From: Saccoglossus kowalevskii
Lineage: Eukaryota; Hemichordata; Enteropneusta; Harrimaniidae
Assembly (NCBI RefSeq): GCF_000003605.2
Contig: NW_003134366.1
Coordinates: forward strand, 69,132-95,320
DNA: 26,189 bases
Reading direction: 5' to 3'
Positions within the stretch are counted from its first letter, which is position 1. Each line of letters begins with the position of its first letter. Shown piece by piece: positions 1 through 8,508 of the stretch. Both the position numbers and the translations under genes were made by a program. The notes under the pieces are model-generated. The model made no database searches, was not told the DNA's origin, and saw only the letters and a program-made list of their open reading frames with translations.

Positions 1-2
1 AA

Positions 3-131
3 AAATGTACGCTAGAGCCGCAACTGAAACGTCGCTTTCCACGCTGTGAGCATTTCTACGCGTTCGACTACGATGTTAACCGAAAACGCTGTATGCTATG
101 TGACTTGTGGATAGAAGGTGTGGTACGTTAA
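3..131 (+). CDS. Possible 3'-terminal exon of a cysteine-rich protein (partial)
   Basis: A frame is open from the window edge to a TAA at 129-131, giving 42 codons. The peptide has four cysteines in a small space, including RCEHFYAFDYDVNRKRCMLC, and is rich in Arg and aromatic residues, which is unlike random AT-rich sequence. The spacing of about 12 and 14 residues between cysteines recalls Kunitz-type inhibitor domains, but the usual glycines and the last cysteines are missing, so no family is claimed. No splice acceptor is visible in the five bases before the first cysteine codon, so the exon probably starts upstream of the window. An AATAAA at 405-410 could end the transcript. It could also be a chance frame. 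Confidence 0.35.
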   Translation, partial: KCTLEPQLKRRFPRCEHFYAFDYDVNRKRCMLCDLWIEGVVR

Positions 132-630
132 TAATATATAATTATGTTAAGTAATTTCAATCACTTCTACGGCATTTTATCATGCGTGTAGTTAAATAAC
201 TTGCAAATGAGAATTTCTCAATTTATTTCAAAATTGTTATACTCGATAAATTGAGTGGTTCACACTGCTGAAACGGTTACTAAAAATGTATCCGTGGCTG
301 GAAATGGTATTTACTATGTGTATTTCGCAAACAATGTTTTTTCAGCAAACAATGTATCTATGTTATTGAGTGTTGTGAAACTTGTTAATAATAATAATAC
401 ATAAAATAAAATATTGCATACTTCAAATATAAGTGTTGTTTTTTTGTGGGAGAGCGGATGTGAATGGTGTAGGGTCAATGTACTTGTGCATGATGGATGT
501 CTACTCGATGTGATAAAATAAATAACACATTCGGGCACTATCACGATTTGTGGGGTTAGAACATACAGTTGTGGCCCTCAATACCCAGGATATATAATTA
601 TGTAGCTAGTCATGATAAGCATAACAATAA
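132..630. other. AT-rich non-coding stretch, possible 3' UTR
   Basis: No coding frame with convincing composition is visible. It contains a short AAT-type microsatellite (about 386-400) and a poly(A) signal AATAAA at 405-410 that would fit the end of the partial gene at the left edge. Confidence 0.35.
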
Positions 631-857
631 CCTACTCAATACGCTGGTCAAACATGCACAGTTTATAACGCCATGGAATCATCGTTAAATTATTTTCATG
701 CTGACATACAATTTAAACTGTTAACGTATGAAAACCCGTTCGATGAATTTGTAACTAATATACACAAATATACTGACCTTGCTAAAATGAAGGCACAATT
801 GAGAAACAGATTACACAATGGACAATTGTACGGACCCAACAGATCAGTACAGTACTA
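631..857 (+). CDS. Possible exon of unknown function, cut off by a retrotransposon remnant
   Basis: The frame is open from just after a TAA at 628-630 and runs through an ATG at 673 to about 857. From there the same frame becomes antisense to RNase H-like retrotransposon sequence. The host-side part is rich in charged and aromatic residues (for example KLLTYENPFDEFVTNIHKY and AKMKAQLRNRLHNGQLYG), unlike the surrounding AT-rich DNA. A weak AG acceptor (…GCACAG) ends at 660. No known domain is recognised. The abrupt change at about 855 suggests that an older coding exon was interrupted or truncated by the element. It may be a pseudo-exon. Confidence 0.3.
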
Positions 858-1554
858 CATCTCTTTCAAACTTGGTTTGCTTAGTAAGTTCTTTGCTTTT
901 TTAACTGGTCCTATATCTTCTGTTCCTGGGCAATCTGTATTTCCTTTTGGCTGATGCTTGGCTGAAACCCTGTCAATCTTATGTCCCGTATCCCCCATGG
1001 TGGGTAGATCACTGGCCATGTACTTCCCAGTTGTGCAACGAGCGCTGTCTTTGCCTTGCTTATGACCATATTGCTTACATGGTATCCCCGTAAATGCATC
1101 AGCATTATTATGTTGCCGTCCTGGTCTATGTACTATAGTGAATTCGTATCCAGACAACACTTCCAGCCATCTTGCAATTTGTCTCTCCGTGTTCTTTAAC
1201 TGTAACAGCCATTTCAGTGCAGCATGATCCGTACGTATGATAAATTTCCTGTCATACATGAACTGTTCTTTTCTCGTTAGACAATAATTGGCGATTTTTT
1301 TTTCTTGTCCATCTTGAGACAATACAGCACCTACACCAAGGTCACTTGCGTCAGTATCCGGAACATACTCTCCTTTCTTTTGAAACGCATCTTCACAATC
1401 AAATTGCATTCAAATTGTCTGTTCTTTTTTGTGAATCTACCTAGCGGCGGTAGTAGGAAGCCATTCCACGAAATGAACAGACTTGGGTTACTGTCTTCGT
1501 TCTTGGCCATGCTTGTATAGCTACTACTTTTTCTGGGTCAGTAGGCCCAGGTAG
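855..1554 (-). pseudogene. RT-RNase H connection and RNase H domain of the Ty3/Gypsy remnant
   Basis: In minus-strand frames, the connection region shows TDPEKVVAIQAWPR and MASYYRR (about 1440-1540), typical of the segment after the Gypsy RT thumb. RNase H follows with DTDASDLGVGAVLSQDGQ (the first catalytic Asp region), RKFIIRTDHAALKWLL and the C-terminal RPGRQHNNADA. About 20 residues are missing before DTDASD. A further roughly 20-residue block that normally precedes RKFxIRTDHAAL is also deleted. The usual DALSR at the domain end reads DAFTG. An in-frame stop separates the connection from RNase H. The frame continues about 50 codons toward where integrase would begin, then stops. Confidence 0.85.
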
Positions 1555-2654
1555 CATTGCCAGAAATGGAAATAGAATCTGGTCAAGTAGGGATTTCCTG
1601 ACTATCCCATTGCAGTGACTATAATTTCATGCAAATTATTCATATATTATTTATATATGATGTCATATACTTTAAAGGTCTATTGTTTATCCTAAAGAGA
1701 GTATATTGTTATGATAAGTAGTTCACAGCTTGGGTTGGAAACAATAGTAAGCGAGGTAAGTCTTTGTTTCCTTTGTTATGTGCCCACTTGTATTTGTTAT
1801 ATGAAACCATGTAATATATAGTTGTGGTTGCCAGAGGACGAGATACCCTTTAGTACACTCTTAAGATGGCATTAATGACAAGCCACCTGTAATATACTTG
1901 ATACTAAAATCGGTGGACAGACCAATTTTTCAAAGGCGACTGATATGCTAATTACGTTTGTCTGACGTATTACAAGACAAAAGTCGAGACTGTCGTGGAA
2001 CAATACACGACTTACGGACAAACGTCGTGATGGAACCCCTCCTTTGTAAAGAGGAAAAACGGCCATACAATTTGTTGATCTTGTGTTCTGACATTTAGCA
2101 GCAAAAGCAGTATGTTGATAGTGGTTCACGTTCGAAAAGTGAGGTGGTTTCACATGGAATAACGGACTTAATCTGAAATAAATCTTGATTCATGTTACTT
2201 CCTGTTGTCAATTGGATTAAACAGTTATATTTGCTCGTAACTGGATTGTACATCTGTGTAAAAAATGCAAGGATTTCAACACTAATCTGGGCTGCGAATA
2301 CTGCGTTAGCTGCTTCGCTGCGTATCAAGAACGAAGCACATAAACTTGAAGAGTCACAAATGTTACGTCATTTTCTTATTTTTAAAAATGGCACACAAAT
2401 ACACATTGACCATTAGTCAATCATCAGGTTTTACAGCAAGTTGGGCATTTAATGGTGAAGTTTTAAAAGAAACATCTATAACTTATCGAAAGCTTGGAAT
2501 GTCACCTCTCTATTACGAAGCACACAAAATTGAAAAAAATGAAAAATATAAACTCAAAATTAATATTTGTTTATGCAATGTGATGTTTACTTGACCGTGG
2601 AGCACAGGCCACGGGCGGACGTCGGCCATCTTGGTCCACCCATTTCTGGCAATG
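1555..2654. mobile_element. 1.1-kb inserted element with 15-bp terminal inverted repeats
   Basis: The sequence CATTGCCAGAAATGG at 1555-1569 recurs as its exact reverse complement at 2640-2654. These ends sit where the retrotransposon coding sequence breaks, between the end of the RT and the RT-RNase H connection, so the segment is an insertion. Further in, both arms share GGTCAAGTA in inverted orientation (near 1581 and near 2588), with extra sequence on the right arm, so the original inverted repeats may have been longer. TA dinucleotides lie next to both ends (1552-1553 and 2655-2656), but one extra base makes a TA target duplication uncertain. Inside, short overlapping frames exist (for example 2192-2416 and 2346-2594) but no transposase motif is recognised. 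It is probably a non-autonomous DNA transposon. About ten codons of the host element are missing at the junction. Confidence 0.65.
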
Positions 2655-3241
2655 TATACTTTAGATGTATTCTTTGAAACAAATGGCATTTCCTGGGCTT
2701 TAGTTCCAAACCGTCTTTAGGCGACTAAACACAACTCGTAATCTTCTCACCATTTCATCCACATCTTTTCCGTAGACTATGATGTCATCGAGATACAGAA
2801 CCAACATTTCCCATTGGAGATCATCCATAACTCTTTCCATCACCCGCTCAAACGGGGAAGGTGTACAACGCAACTCAAAGGGTATAACGTACCACTTATA
2901 TGTGTGGTAAATGTCGATTTTTGCTTGGCATCCTCAGACAACTGTACTTGCCAATAGCCAGAGGTTAGTTAACCAACTTGCTCCTGACAACTGTCAAGAA
3001 GATCATCAATCCTTGGTAGGGGATAAGCGTCTTTTACAGTCTTTTCATTTAATTTGCGATACACAGAAAAGGGCTGACACATATTTCTTTTGTACCGGAA
3101 CGATGACCAGGGACTTATGGTATGTATTTCGTGCTTAACTATATCCGTCTTTCTCATGTCATGGACTCCTGGTATTTTTCTGCATATGCTACCAGTAATT
3201 CTGCAAATTTCTGTTAATCTTGTGTGTTTAGTTCGGTGCAA
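2655..3241 (-). pseudogene. Reverse transcriptase domain of the Ty3/Gypsy remnant
   Basis: The upstream part (about 2972-3241) contains MRKTDIVKHEIHT, SPWSS and YRKLNEKTVKDAYPLPRID, the standard entry to a Gypsy RT. A stop and then frameshifts follow, with recognisable SGYWQVQLSEDAK and FERVMERVMDDLQWEM. The catalytic box YLDDIIVYGKDVDEM lies at about 2770-2797. LKPRKCHLFQ-like sequence runs to about 2660, where the inserted element begins. Roughly 20-30 residues are missing between the HEIHT and SPWSS segments. At least three frame changes and one stop make it non-functional. Confidence 0.85.
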
Positions 3242-3599
3242 CTTCGCTGCAATTGTCCAAAATCATTTCCGATTTTTGTATGGGTGTTTCTTCAACGAGT
3301 TTGTTTTCCTCTATTTCTGTTATCTTTCTTATGGTGGTGCCTTCTCGTATCTCAACAGTGCTTGCTCCAACATTGAAGAGTCGGATTGGGAGGGTCCCCT
3401 GCGTACATCACACCAAAGCCCTTGCTACCATTGTCATATTTCCCTATACCTTTGCAGAGTCAGTTGGATTACAATGGCAACACATTTGTAGGGACTTCAG
3501 TTGCTAGTTTGCCTAGGACTATTACCTCTCCTTCAAGGGATAACCTCATTTTCTTTTCAATATTTATCCTCGAACAAAACGGCTTGGCTTACCAGTCAC
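3242..3599 (-). pseudogene. Protease-RT linker region of the Ty3/Gypsy remnant
   Basis: Minus-strand frames show TLQCWSKH-like sequence and, in a shifted frame, STVEIREGTTIRKITEIEE and VEETPIQKSEMILD. This is the kind of beta-rich spacer found between protease and RT in Gypsy pol (a segment resembling LFNVGASTVEIREGT). Several frame changes and stops occur. It has no separate catalytic role. Confidence 0.6.
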
Positions 3600-3929
3600 T
3601 TACCAGTTACAAGTTACTAGTTCATCTTTAAGTGTTACATTTATGACCTCCAGTATACATCCAATCTTTATTAGTATGTCAATTCCTACTAAACTTGCTG
3701 CGACCATTTCCACTACTACTACATCCACTGTTACTGAGTCCTTTCCAATCTTGACTTGCATGGGTGCCATTCCATGCTGATTCATATGGCTTTCATCCTC
3801 CAACTCGACGTGAGTCAGGGTTGGCTGTAATTGTGGCTTCCGGGCATTTGTCATTCGGTCATATTGAGTCTTTGATATCAGCGTACCTGAAGATCCAGTA
3901 TCAAATTCAAAAATTGCCAGGATTGTCAT
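3600..3929 (-). pseudogene. Aspartic protease (retropepsin) domain of the Ty3/Gypsy remnant
   Basis: An open minus-strand frame of 109 codons encodes FEFDTGSSGTLISKTQYDRM near its start. The DTGS active-site loop is at about 3885-3910. The conserved second half motif LVGIDILIKIGC, equivalent to the LLGxDxL box of retropepsins, follows about 70 residues later. The domain itself is intact over this length, but it is cut off from gag and RT by stops and frameshifts. Its normal role is polyprotein cleavage. This is the least decayed domain of the element. Confidence 0.8.
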
Positions 3930-4140
3930 TTATTTCTCACATTACAAACAAACCACTTCGGGCTCTACTAAACTCAGCGAAGGTGGGAAATATCATTGTC
4001 TGTTTCAAGGGAGATGGGGACTGTTTGCCCTGTTTTGACTCCTTTGGATTTGTCTAGGGGTGGTTCTTCTCCACTGCTGTCCCCTTCTTGCTGTTCTGTT
4101 CCTTTTTTTATTTGTACGGCTGTGGGGCTTGGCTTAGTGG

Positions 4141-4195
4141 ACTAGGGCAGTCTCTTTTGAAGTGTCCTTTTTCCCCACACATTGGTAAGATATTA
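4141..4195 (-). pseudogene. Gag zinc-knuckle (CCHC) relic
   Basis: On the minus strand the peptide CGEKGHFKRDCPSP matches the second to fourth ligands of a retroviral-type CX2CX4HX4C knuckle. The first cysteine is not in frame: a small insertion (GTG doubled) appears to shift the frame just before it. It lies upstream of the protease in the element's reading direction, as expected for nucleocapsid. The rest of gag is not recognisable. Confidence 0.6.
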
Positions 4196-4244
4196 CACTG
4201 CTTGAGGTCCCCTGTTTTTCCTTGCAAGTGAAAATATATTACTC

Positions 4245-4558
4245 AAGGGAACTCTTTGATGAATGAATCTCTTAAACACCGTGTACAATGTTAGCTTCTT
4301 TTATTAATAACACAATAATTACATGTAGTACAAAATACGCCGCACTCACCTACTGACAAACATTCGTAACACTAAATATTTATTATATTGTTACACCGTT
4401 TTCGAACAGCAAACACTGAAAAACACGGACGACTTCTCACTCCACATCGAACAGCTAAAACTAAATCTTTCGCACATTTCAAAATGGATACTGCTGGGGG
4501 CGCTGTCATTATTTGCCTAACTGTTGTTCTATTCTTACGTTTTCCAAGGGACATTGCA
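4245..4558 (-). repeat. LTR-like segment upstream of the Ty3/Gypsy remnant
   Basis: The segment lies upstream of gag in the element's orientation and has the shape of an LTR: on the minus strand it starts with TG (TGCAATGTCCC) and carries AATAAA (complement at 4300-4305) near its far end. No second copy is seen in the window, so it cannot be proved. The boundaries are approximate, and a primer-binding site could not be identified. Confidence 0.3.
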
Positions 4559-4559
4559 C

Positions 4560-5128
4560 GACGGCCATTTGATTTCCTTTGAAGTTTGTCGGCAGTTGCC
4601 TGTCTCTCATCTCTATAGTCTTTGATTTAACATATCCACTCATACACATAATAGCAAACGCTAAACGTATCCACCTGCCATTTTATTGCGTTATTCACAT
4701 CATAATTATAACTAATTAGACAGACCTTCAATTATATATACTTACTATTATATTCTCCAGCGATAATATCCTGCAATAAAAATGAAAAAGTAAAAATACA
4801 CAAGTCAATATGTCTTGATATATATGTACAATACATCATTTATTTGCAATGTCATCGTTAAACGCGTGGTGAAAAGTATGCTGTACAGTATATAGTATGT
4901 TTGTCAGGTGCTGGGAATCAGCCACCCTAAATACCAAATAGCAAATCGTTGTCGGCCTAAGAGGCAAGAGATCCGTGGTCGGGTATGAGGAGAAACTACA
5001 CAAGTCCTAGTGCGTATTAAATTAACAAATAAATCAATTTAATCAACAGAATATCGATGTCATAATACGTCTTGGATATATACTTATGCGCACAAGTTAA
5101 AGCCCCAACACTACTAAATGTAACCTTT
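4560..5128. other. Non-coding stretch, nothing recognised
   Basis: This is AT-rich sequence with a slightly more complex patch at about 4900-5000. No convincing coding frame, inverted repeat or RNA gene was seen. Confidence 0.4.
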
Positions 5129-5241
5129 GGTAATGAATATAGCAGTACAATTAATTTATATAATATCAGTTCTGGTAACAAGTACAGCAGTACAATTCAT
5201 TTATATAATATCAGTTCTGGTAACAAGTACAGCAGTACAAT
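5129..5241 (+). repeat. 45-bp tandem repeat, about 2.5 copies
   Basis: Units start at 5129, 5174 and 5219, the last being partial. Units 2 and 3 are identical over their shared length. Unit 1 differs at a few positions (GGTAATGAATATAGCAG versus GGTAACAAGTACAGCAG). The unit length is a multiple of three, so one plus-strand frame reads a repeated 15-residue peptide (GNKYSSTIHLYNISS). That frame has no ATG start before the repeat, so I treat it as a minisatellite and not as a gene. Confidence 0.9.
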
Positions 5242-5954
5242 GTTTACTCTCTATGACTAGTGGTTACTGTTAACGCAATGCAGATATGTCACTTAGCTAT
5301 GTATCACATTCACGGCGAAACAGTTTCAATGCAGATCAAACTCCTATACAGATTGACGTAGGCTCGACGATCCAGAGCATATGACGAGTTCCGTACAGGG
5401 TAGTCTGGGAACTGTAGTCTTCTTACATCCAGGGAGTCAACAATACCGGACTTTAAGTCACTGGCTGGTTAGTTGGAAGTCTTTAATCTAATGGACGAGA
5501 ATTCTTTCACACACTTCACCTCAGCAACGGAGGGTCTACAGGCCGGTCCCGCTGAACCCCGCCTCGAGTTATCCCCAGCAACACCACACCACCACGCCGG
5601 TCACACCCAGTACTCAGCCACGCTGCCTGTGTCAAATTGACACAATACTGCTTTTTGGAAGTACCGAACTTACTTCCACTCAAATAGCAGAAAACTGGCT
5701 CAGAGAGCACTAGAGCGCAATACACCAATATATGGATACATCGACTGCCTAGAAAAGCTATGGTGCGGAATTTCTTCTAACCCACTGAGCAGAGTAACCT
5801 GACTTGTTGCTCCTTCACAGTCCAAAACGAAGTGTGCTTCTAACAGCACTACACTGGCTAAAACAAAGCCCTACTCATTAGCATAACAATGCCTAATACA
5901 GCTTCCACCTCAGCTATGTGGGCACCTGTAATTCCAGTGCCATCCATAATATGA
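5242..5954. other. GC-richer block of unknown nature next to the inverted duplication
   Basis: Between about 5330 and 5954 the base composition and complexity rise compared with the AT-rich flanks, with runs such as GCCGGTCCCGCTGAACCCCG near 5541. The block ends where the left arm of the inverted duplication begins. No long frame with recognisable motifs was found on either strand. It may be a mobile-element fragment, for example an LTR or a non-autonomous element, but no terminal repeats were found. Confidence 0.35.
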
Positions 5955-6555
5955 CAATGTTAGACTATGAAATTCATCTATTTGATGACATTATGTTACG
6001 ATCAGTCAATATAACATCACTCGGATTTAATTCGCTTACACTGAAGCGCATTATTTGTTGAACAAAATATGTCCTCTAGGCTGGACAAAGATGGATCATT
6101 TATGATGAGATTGTCTGCAGTGCAGAAGTATTTAAAATACATACTGTATACAGTTTCGTGAAAGCAATGCTAATGTTTAAAAAAGCCTACACGAAACATA
6201 ATATATATATGTCATATTCATAGAAATCCCAACCCTTGCTCAAATTAAAGTAAACATTATTAGTAAAGAAAACGTACCTTTTTTTTTTGTTTCTCAATTT
6301 TCGCTCAGCATGACGAATTACGTATGTAATGAGAATAGAACGATTCTTCATACAATTATATGTGCTGATAGTGATGGTAATATCAATCAAAATGTTAACA
6401 ATTAATAATGTGAGGTAAAGAAACACAGTTGAAAATAATTGAAAAACATCTAATGAGCATTTACAACTGCTTTAATCTCAAATCCACATTAGATTGTCAC
6501 CCTTATGTAGCTAAATTTGTATATAAAATTAATTACTGACATTTTCGTCCGGCAA
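5955..6555 (-). repeat. Left arm of a divergent inverted duplication
   Basis: The reverse complement of this segment aligns along its length with 7905-8508. Shared blocks include TTTCTTTACCTCACATTATT, ACATATTTTGTTCAACAAAT and ATAATGTCATCAAATAGATG. By eye identity is roughly 80-85 percent with small indels. It copies the upstream region, exon 1 and the first part of intron 1 of the three-exon gene at 8227. Outer homology ends at an ACATTG shared by both arms. Confidence 0.85.
6145..6221 (-). pseudogene. Broken inverted copy of exon 1 of the small secreted-protein gene
   Basis: Within the left arm, the start ATGAATATGAC of exon 1 is kept (ATG at 6221-6219, minus strand) and the GTATGT donor is kept at 6144-6139. 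A 2-bp insertion after the fourth codon region shifts the frame, and a TAA follows after 14 codons. Exons 2 and 3 are absent, because homology ends in intron 1 at 5955. It is a dead 5' gene fragment. It might still carry a copy of the promoter. Confidence 0.75.
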
Positions 6556-7904
6556 TCTATTTATTTATTATACTGGGATTTATTGTATTTTCACTGCATA
6601 CATTTCCTTCCATAAATAGAATATCTTGTACAAAAGGTGAAAATATCCCTGATTAAACCAGAATAGGGGCTGTCTTATACGAAATTGACAGAAAGTGGAT
6701 TATTGGACAGTAAAATAGCGGACACTAAAATGAAGGGTATCATGACACAATCGAATCAGATTGATGACGGAAAATCGGATTAGTTAGCTGAAATAGAAAG
6801 AAAGAAAGATTGGAATGCGAGTGTTAGTTTGACATCAACCAAAAACAGTAGGATGACCACAATAATTGTCAAAGCAAAGGGAGTAGGTAATAGTGTCAAG
6901 TGAACGACAAGAAAAACCGACCTGATAGTCAAAATAGCTCCGCTGTTTTACAAGAAAATTGTGGTCGCCAAGTCTAGCAACACACATCCAAAAGACATCT
7001 TCTCCGAAACTTTTGAAACTACCACATATCAAAGCAATTGAGCTGGTGGTTTATAACAAACTACAAGGACAATTTGCTATAAATACAATTTGCACTTTTG
7101 TTATACACAATTTGTCTCAAACGTGTTTCGTTGTGGCATCAAAATCTGTTGAGAAGACATGATTGAGGAACAAAGAAACGGCGATCCGCAAAAAAAGATT
7201 GACAGAAGACATCCCAGGATTAAAGATGAATATATTGTGCATGTCTCGTTTATAAAAAATATCTGATTTTCTAAAAATCCATTGTAATATCAACGTTGCA
7301 TTAAAGCAGCATGACAAGTCAATTAATTAAAGTGAATTTAAAGATATTCTGATGTAATTTTCTATTCCCGACGAAACATCACTATTTGATTTTCAACAGG
7401 TTAATCAGTTTAACTTACCAGTATAGTCATGCCACAATTGCATTCATACGTGGCATGACACTTATATGTACTTTAATTCATTACTATTCGGAATAGCAAT
7501 CGCATCAGATGATGACAATGAAAGTGATTCATTCAGGAGTAACATCACTAACATTTAGCATATCCACTCTAATTGTCTACTTACTTCACTATCCACCATG
7601 TTATCCTTCGCGTGAATTGCATTATAGTGTAAGTAGTTACGCGATGTGTATATATAAATTTAAATTTGTATTGATATGAGCATTTTTAATCGAATTCGAA
7701 TTCGAATGTAGCACGAACATACCATCATGATTCCAACATTATTTTACTATCTATGATTTCCAGTGCTAAATAATAATTAATTTCAATTTTTCTGCAATCG
7801 TGTGATATAAACTCATACAACGACTAACGTATTTTTGGTGTGTATGATTGGGTATTTGATTTGCCTGACCGTGAATGCCACGGAATAGTTACATTATTGA
7901 CATA
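6556..7904. other. Spacer between the arms of the inverted duplication
   Basis: This is AT-rich sequence without a convincing gene. It holds a perfect 10-bp-stem hairpin, GTCATGCCAC/GTGGCATGAC, at 7426-7459 and a short palindromic run of CGAATTCGAATTCG at about 7690-7705. Because the two arms point outward from this spacer, it would lie between the two gene 5' ends. Short frames on both strands (for example 6959-7162) have no recognisable content. Confidence 0.45.
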
Positions 7905-8508
7905 TGTTTCAGCGGGACCAACATTTTAGCAATATATATTATATACAAATTTATCAACATAAGGGTCACAATCTTAAGGTGGGATTAAGATTAAAGCAGT
8001 TGTTAATGCTCATTAGTTATTTTTCAATTATGTTCAACTGTGTTTCTTTACCTCACATTATTAATTGTTACCATTGTGATAGACATTAGCATCACTATCA
8101 GCACATCTAATTTTATTTAGATTTGTTCTATTCTCATTACATACCTAATTCGTCAAAAAGAAACGCCTTGTACTTTTTCTTTACTAATATCGTTTACTTT
8201 TAATTTGTTCAAGTGTTGGGAGTTTCATGAATATGACGTATACATTATGTTTCGTGTATGCTTTTCTTCTAACCATTAGCATTGCTTTCACGAACATGAC
8301 TACGGTATGTATTTGAAATAATTATTCGTTATAATTCTGCACTGGAAACAATCTCATCACGAACGAATCACTTTTGTCTAGCCTAAAGAACATATTTTGT
8401 TCAACAAATCACTGTGTTGCAATGTGAGCAAATTAAATCAGAGTGATTTTATATTGACTGATTGTTAAATAATGTCATCAAATAGATGCATTTCACAGTC
8501 CGACATTG
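7905..8508 (+). repeat. Right arm of the divergent inverted duplication
   Basis: This is the partner of 5955-6555. It contains the upstream region, exon 1 (8227-8304) and the start of intron 1 of the intact gene. The outer edge is ACATTG ending at 8508; the inner edge near 7905 is less sharp. Confidence 0.85.

Larger units (their letters stand above)
855..4560 (-). mobile_element. Degenerate Ty3/Gypsy-type LTR retrotransposon, 5' part, minus strand
   Basis: Read on the minus strand, this stretch carries in order an LTR-like sequence, a gag zinc-knuckle relic, an aspartic protease, a protease-RT linker, reverse transcriptase and RNase H. Protease before RT before RNase H is the order of Ty3/Gypsy elements. 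Every domain is split by frameshifts, stops or internal deletions, so the copy is dead. Integrase and a second LTR are not seen: homology stops at about 855, just past RNase H. A separate element interrupts it between RT and the RNase H connection. Domain entries below give the details. Confidence 0.85.

Noticed and set aside
857-954. 3' part of the plus frame starting at 673
   Set aside because: It is antisense to the end of the retrotransposon RNase H region.
2192-2594. Two overlapping plus frames inside the inserted element, considered as a transposase
   Set aside because: They are short, in different phases and lack any catalytic or DNA-binding motif I can recognise.
4388-4582. Opposed plus and minus frames near 4372-4582
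   Set aside because: They mirror each other inside the LTR-like segment and have no motif; they are better explained as part of the element.
5129-5241. Repeat array considered as a CRISPR
   Set aside because: Units are directly adjacent with no spacers, and the context is eukaryotic.
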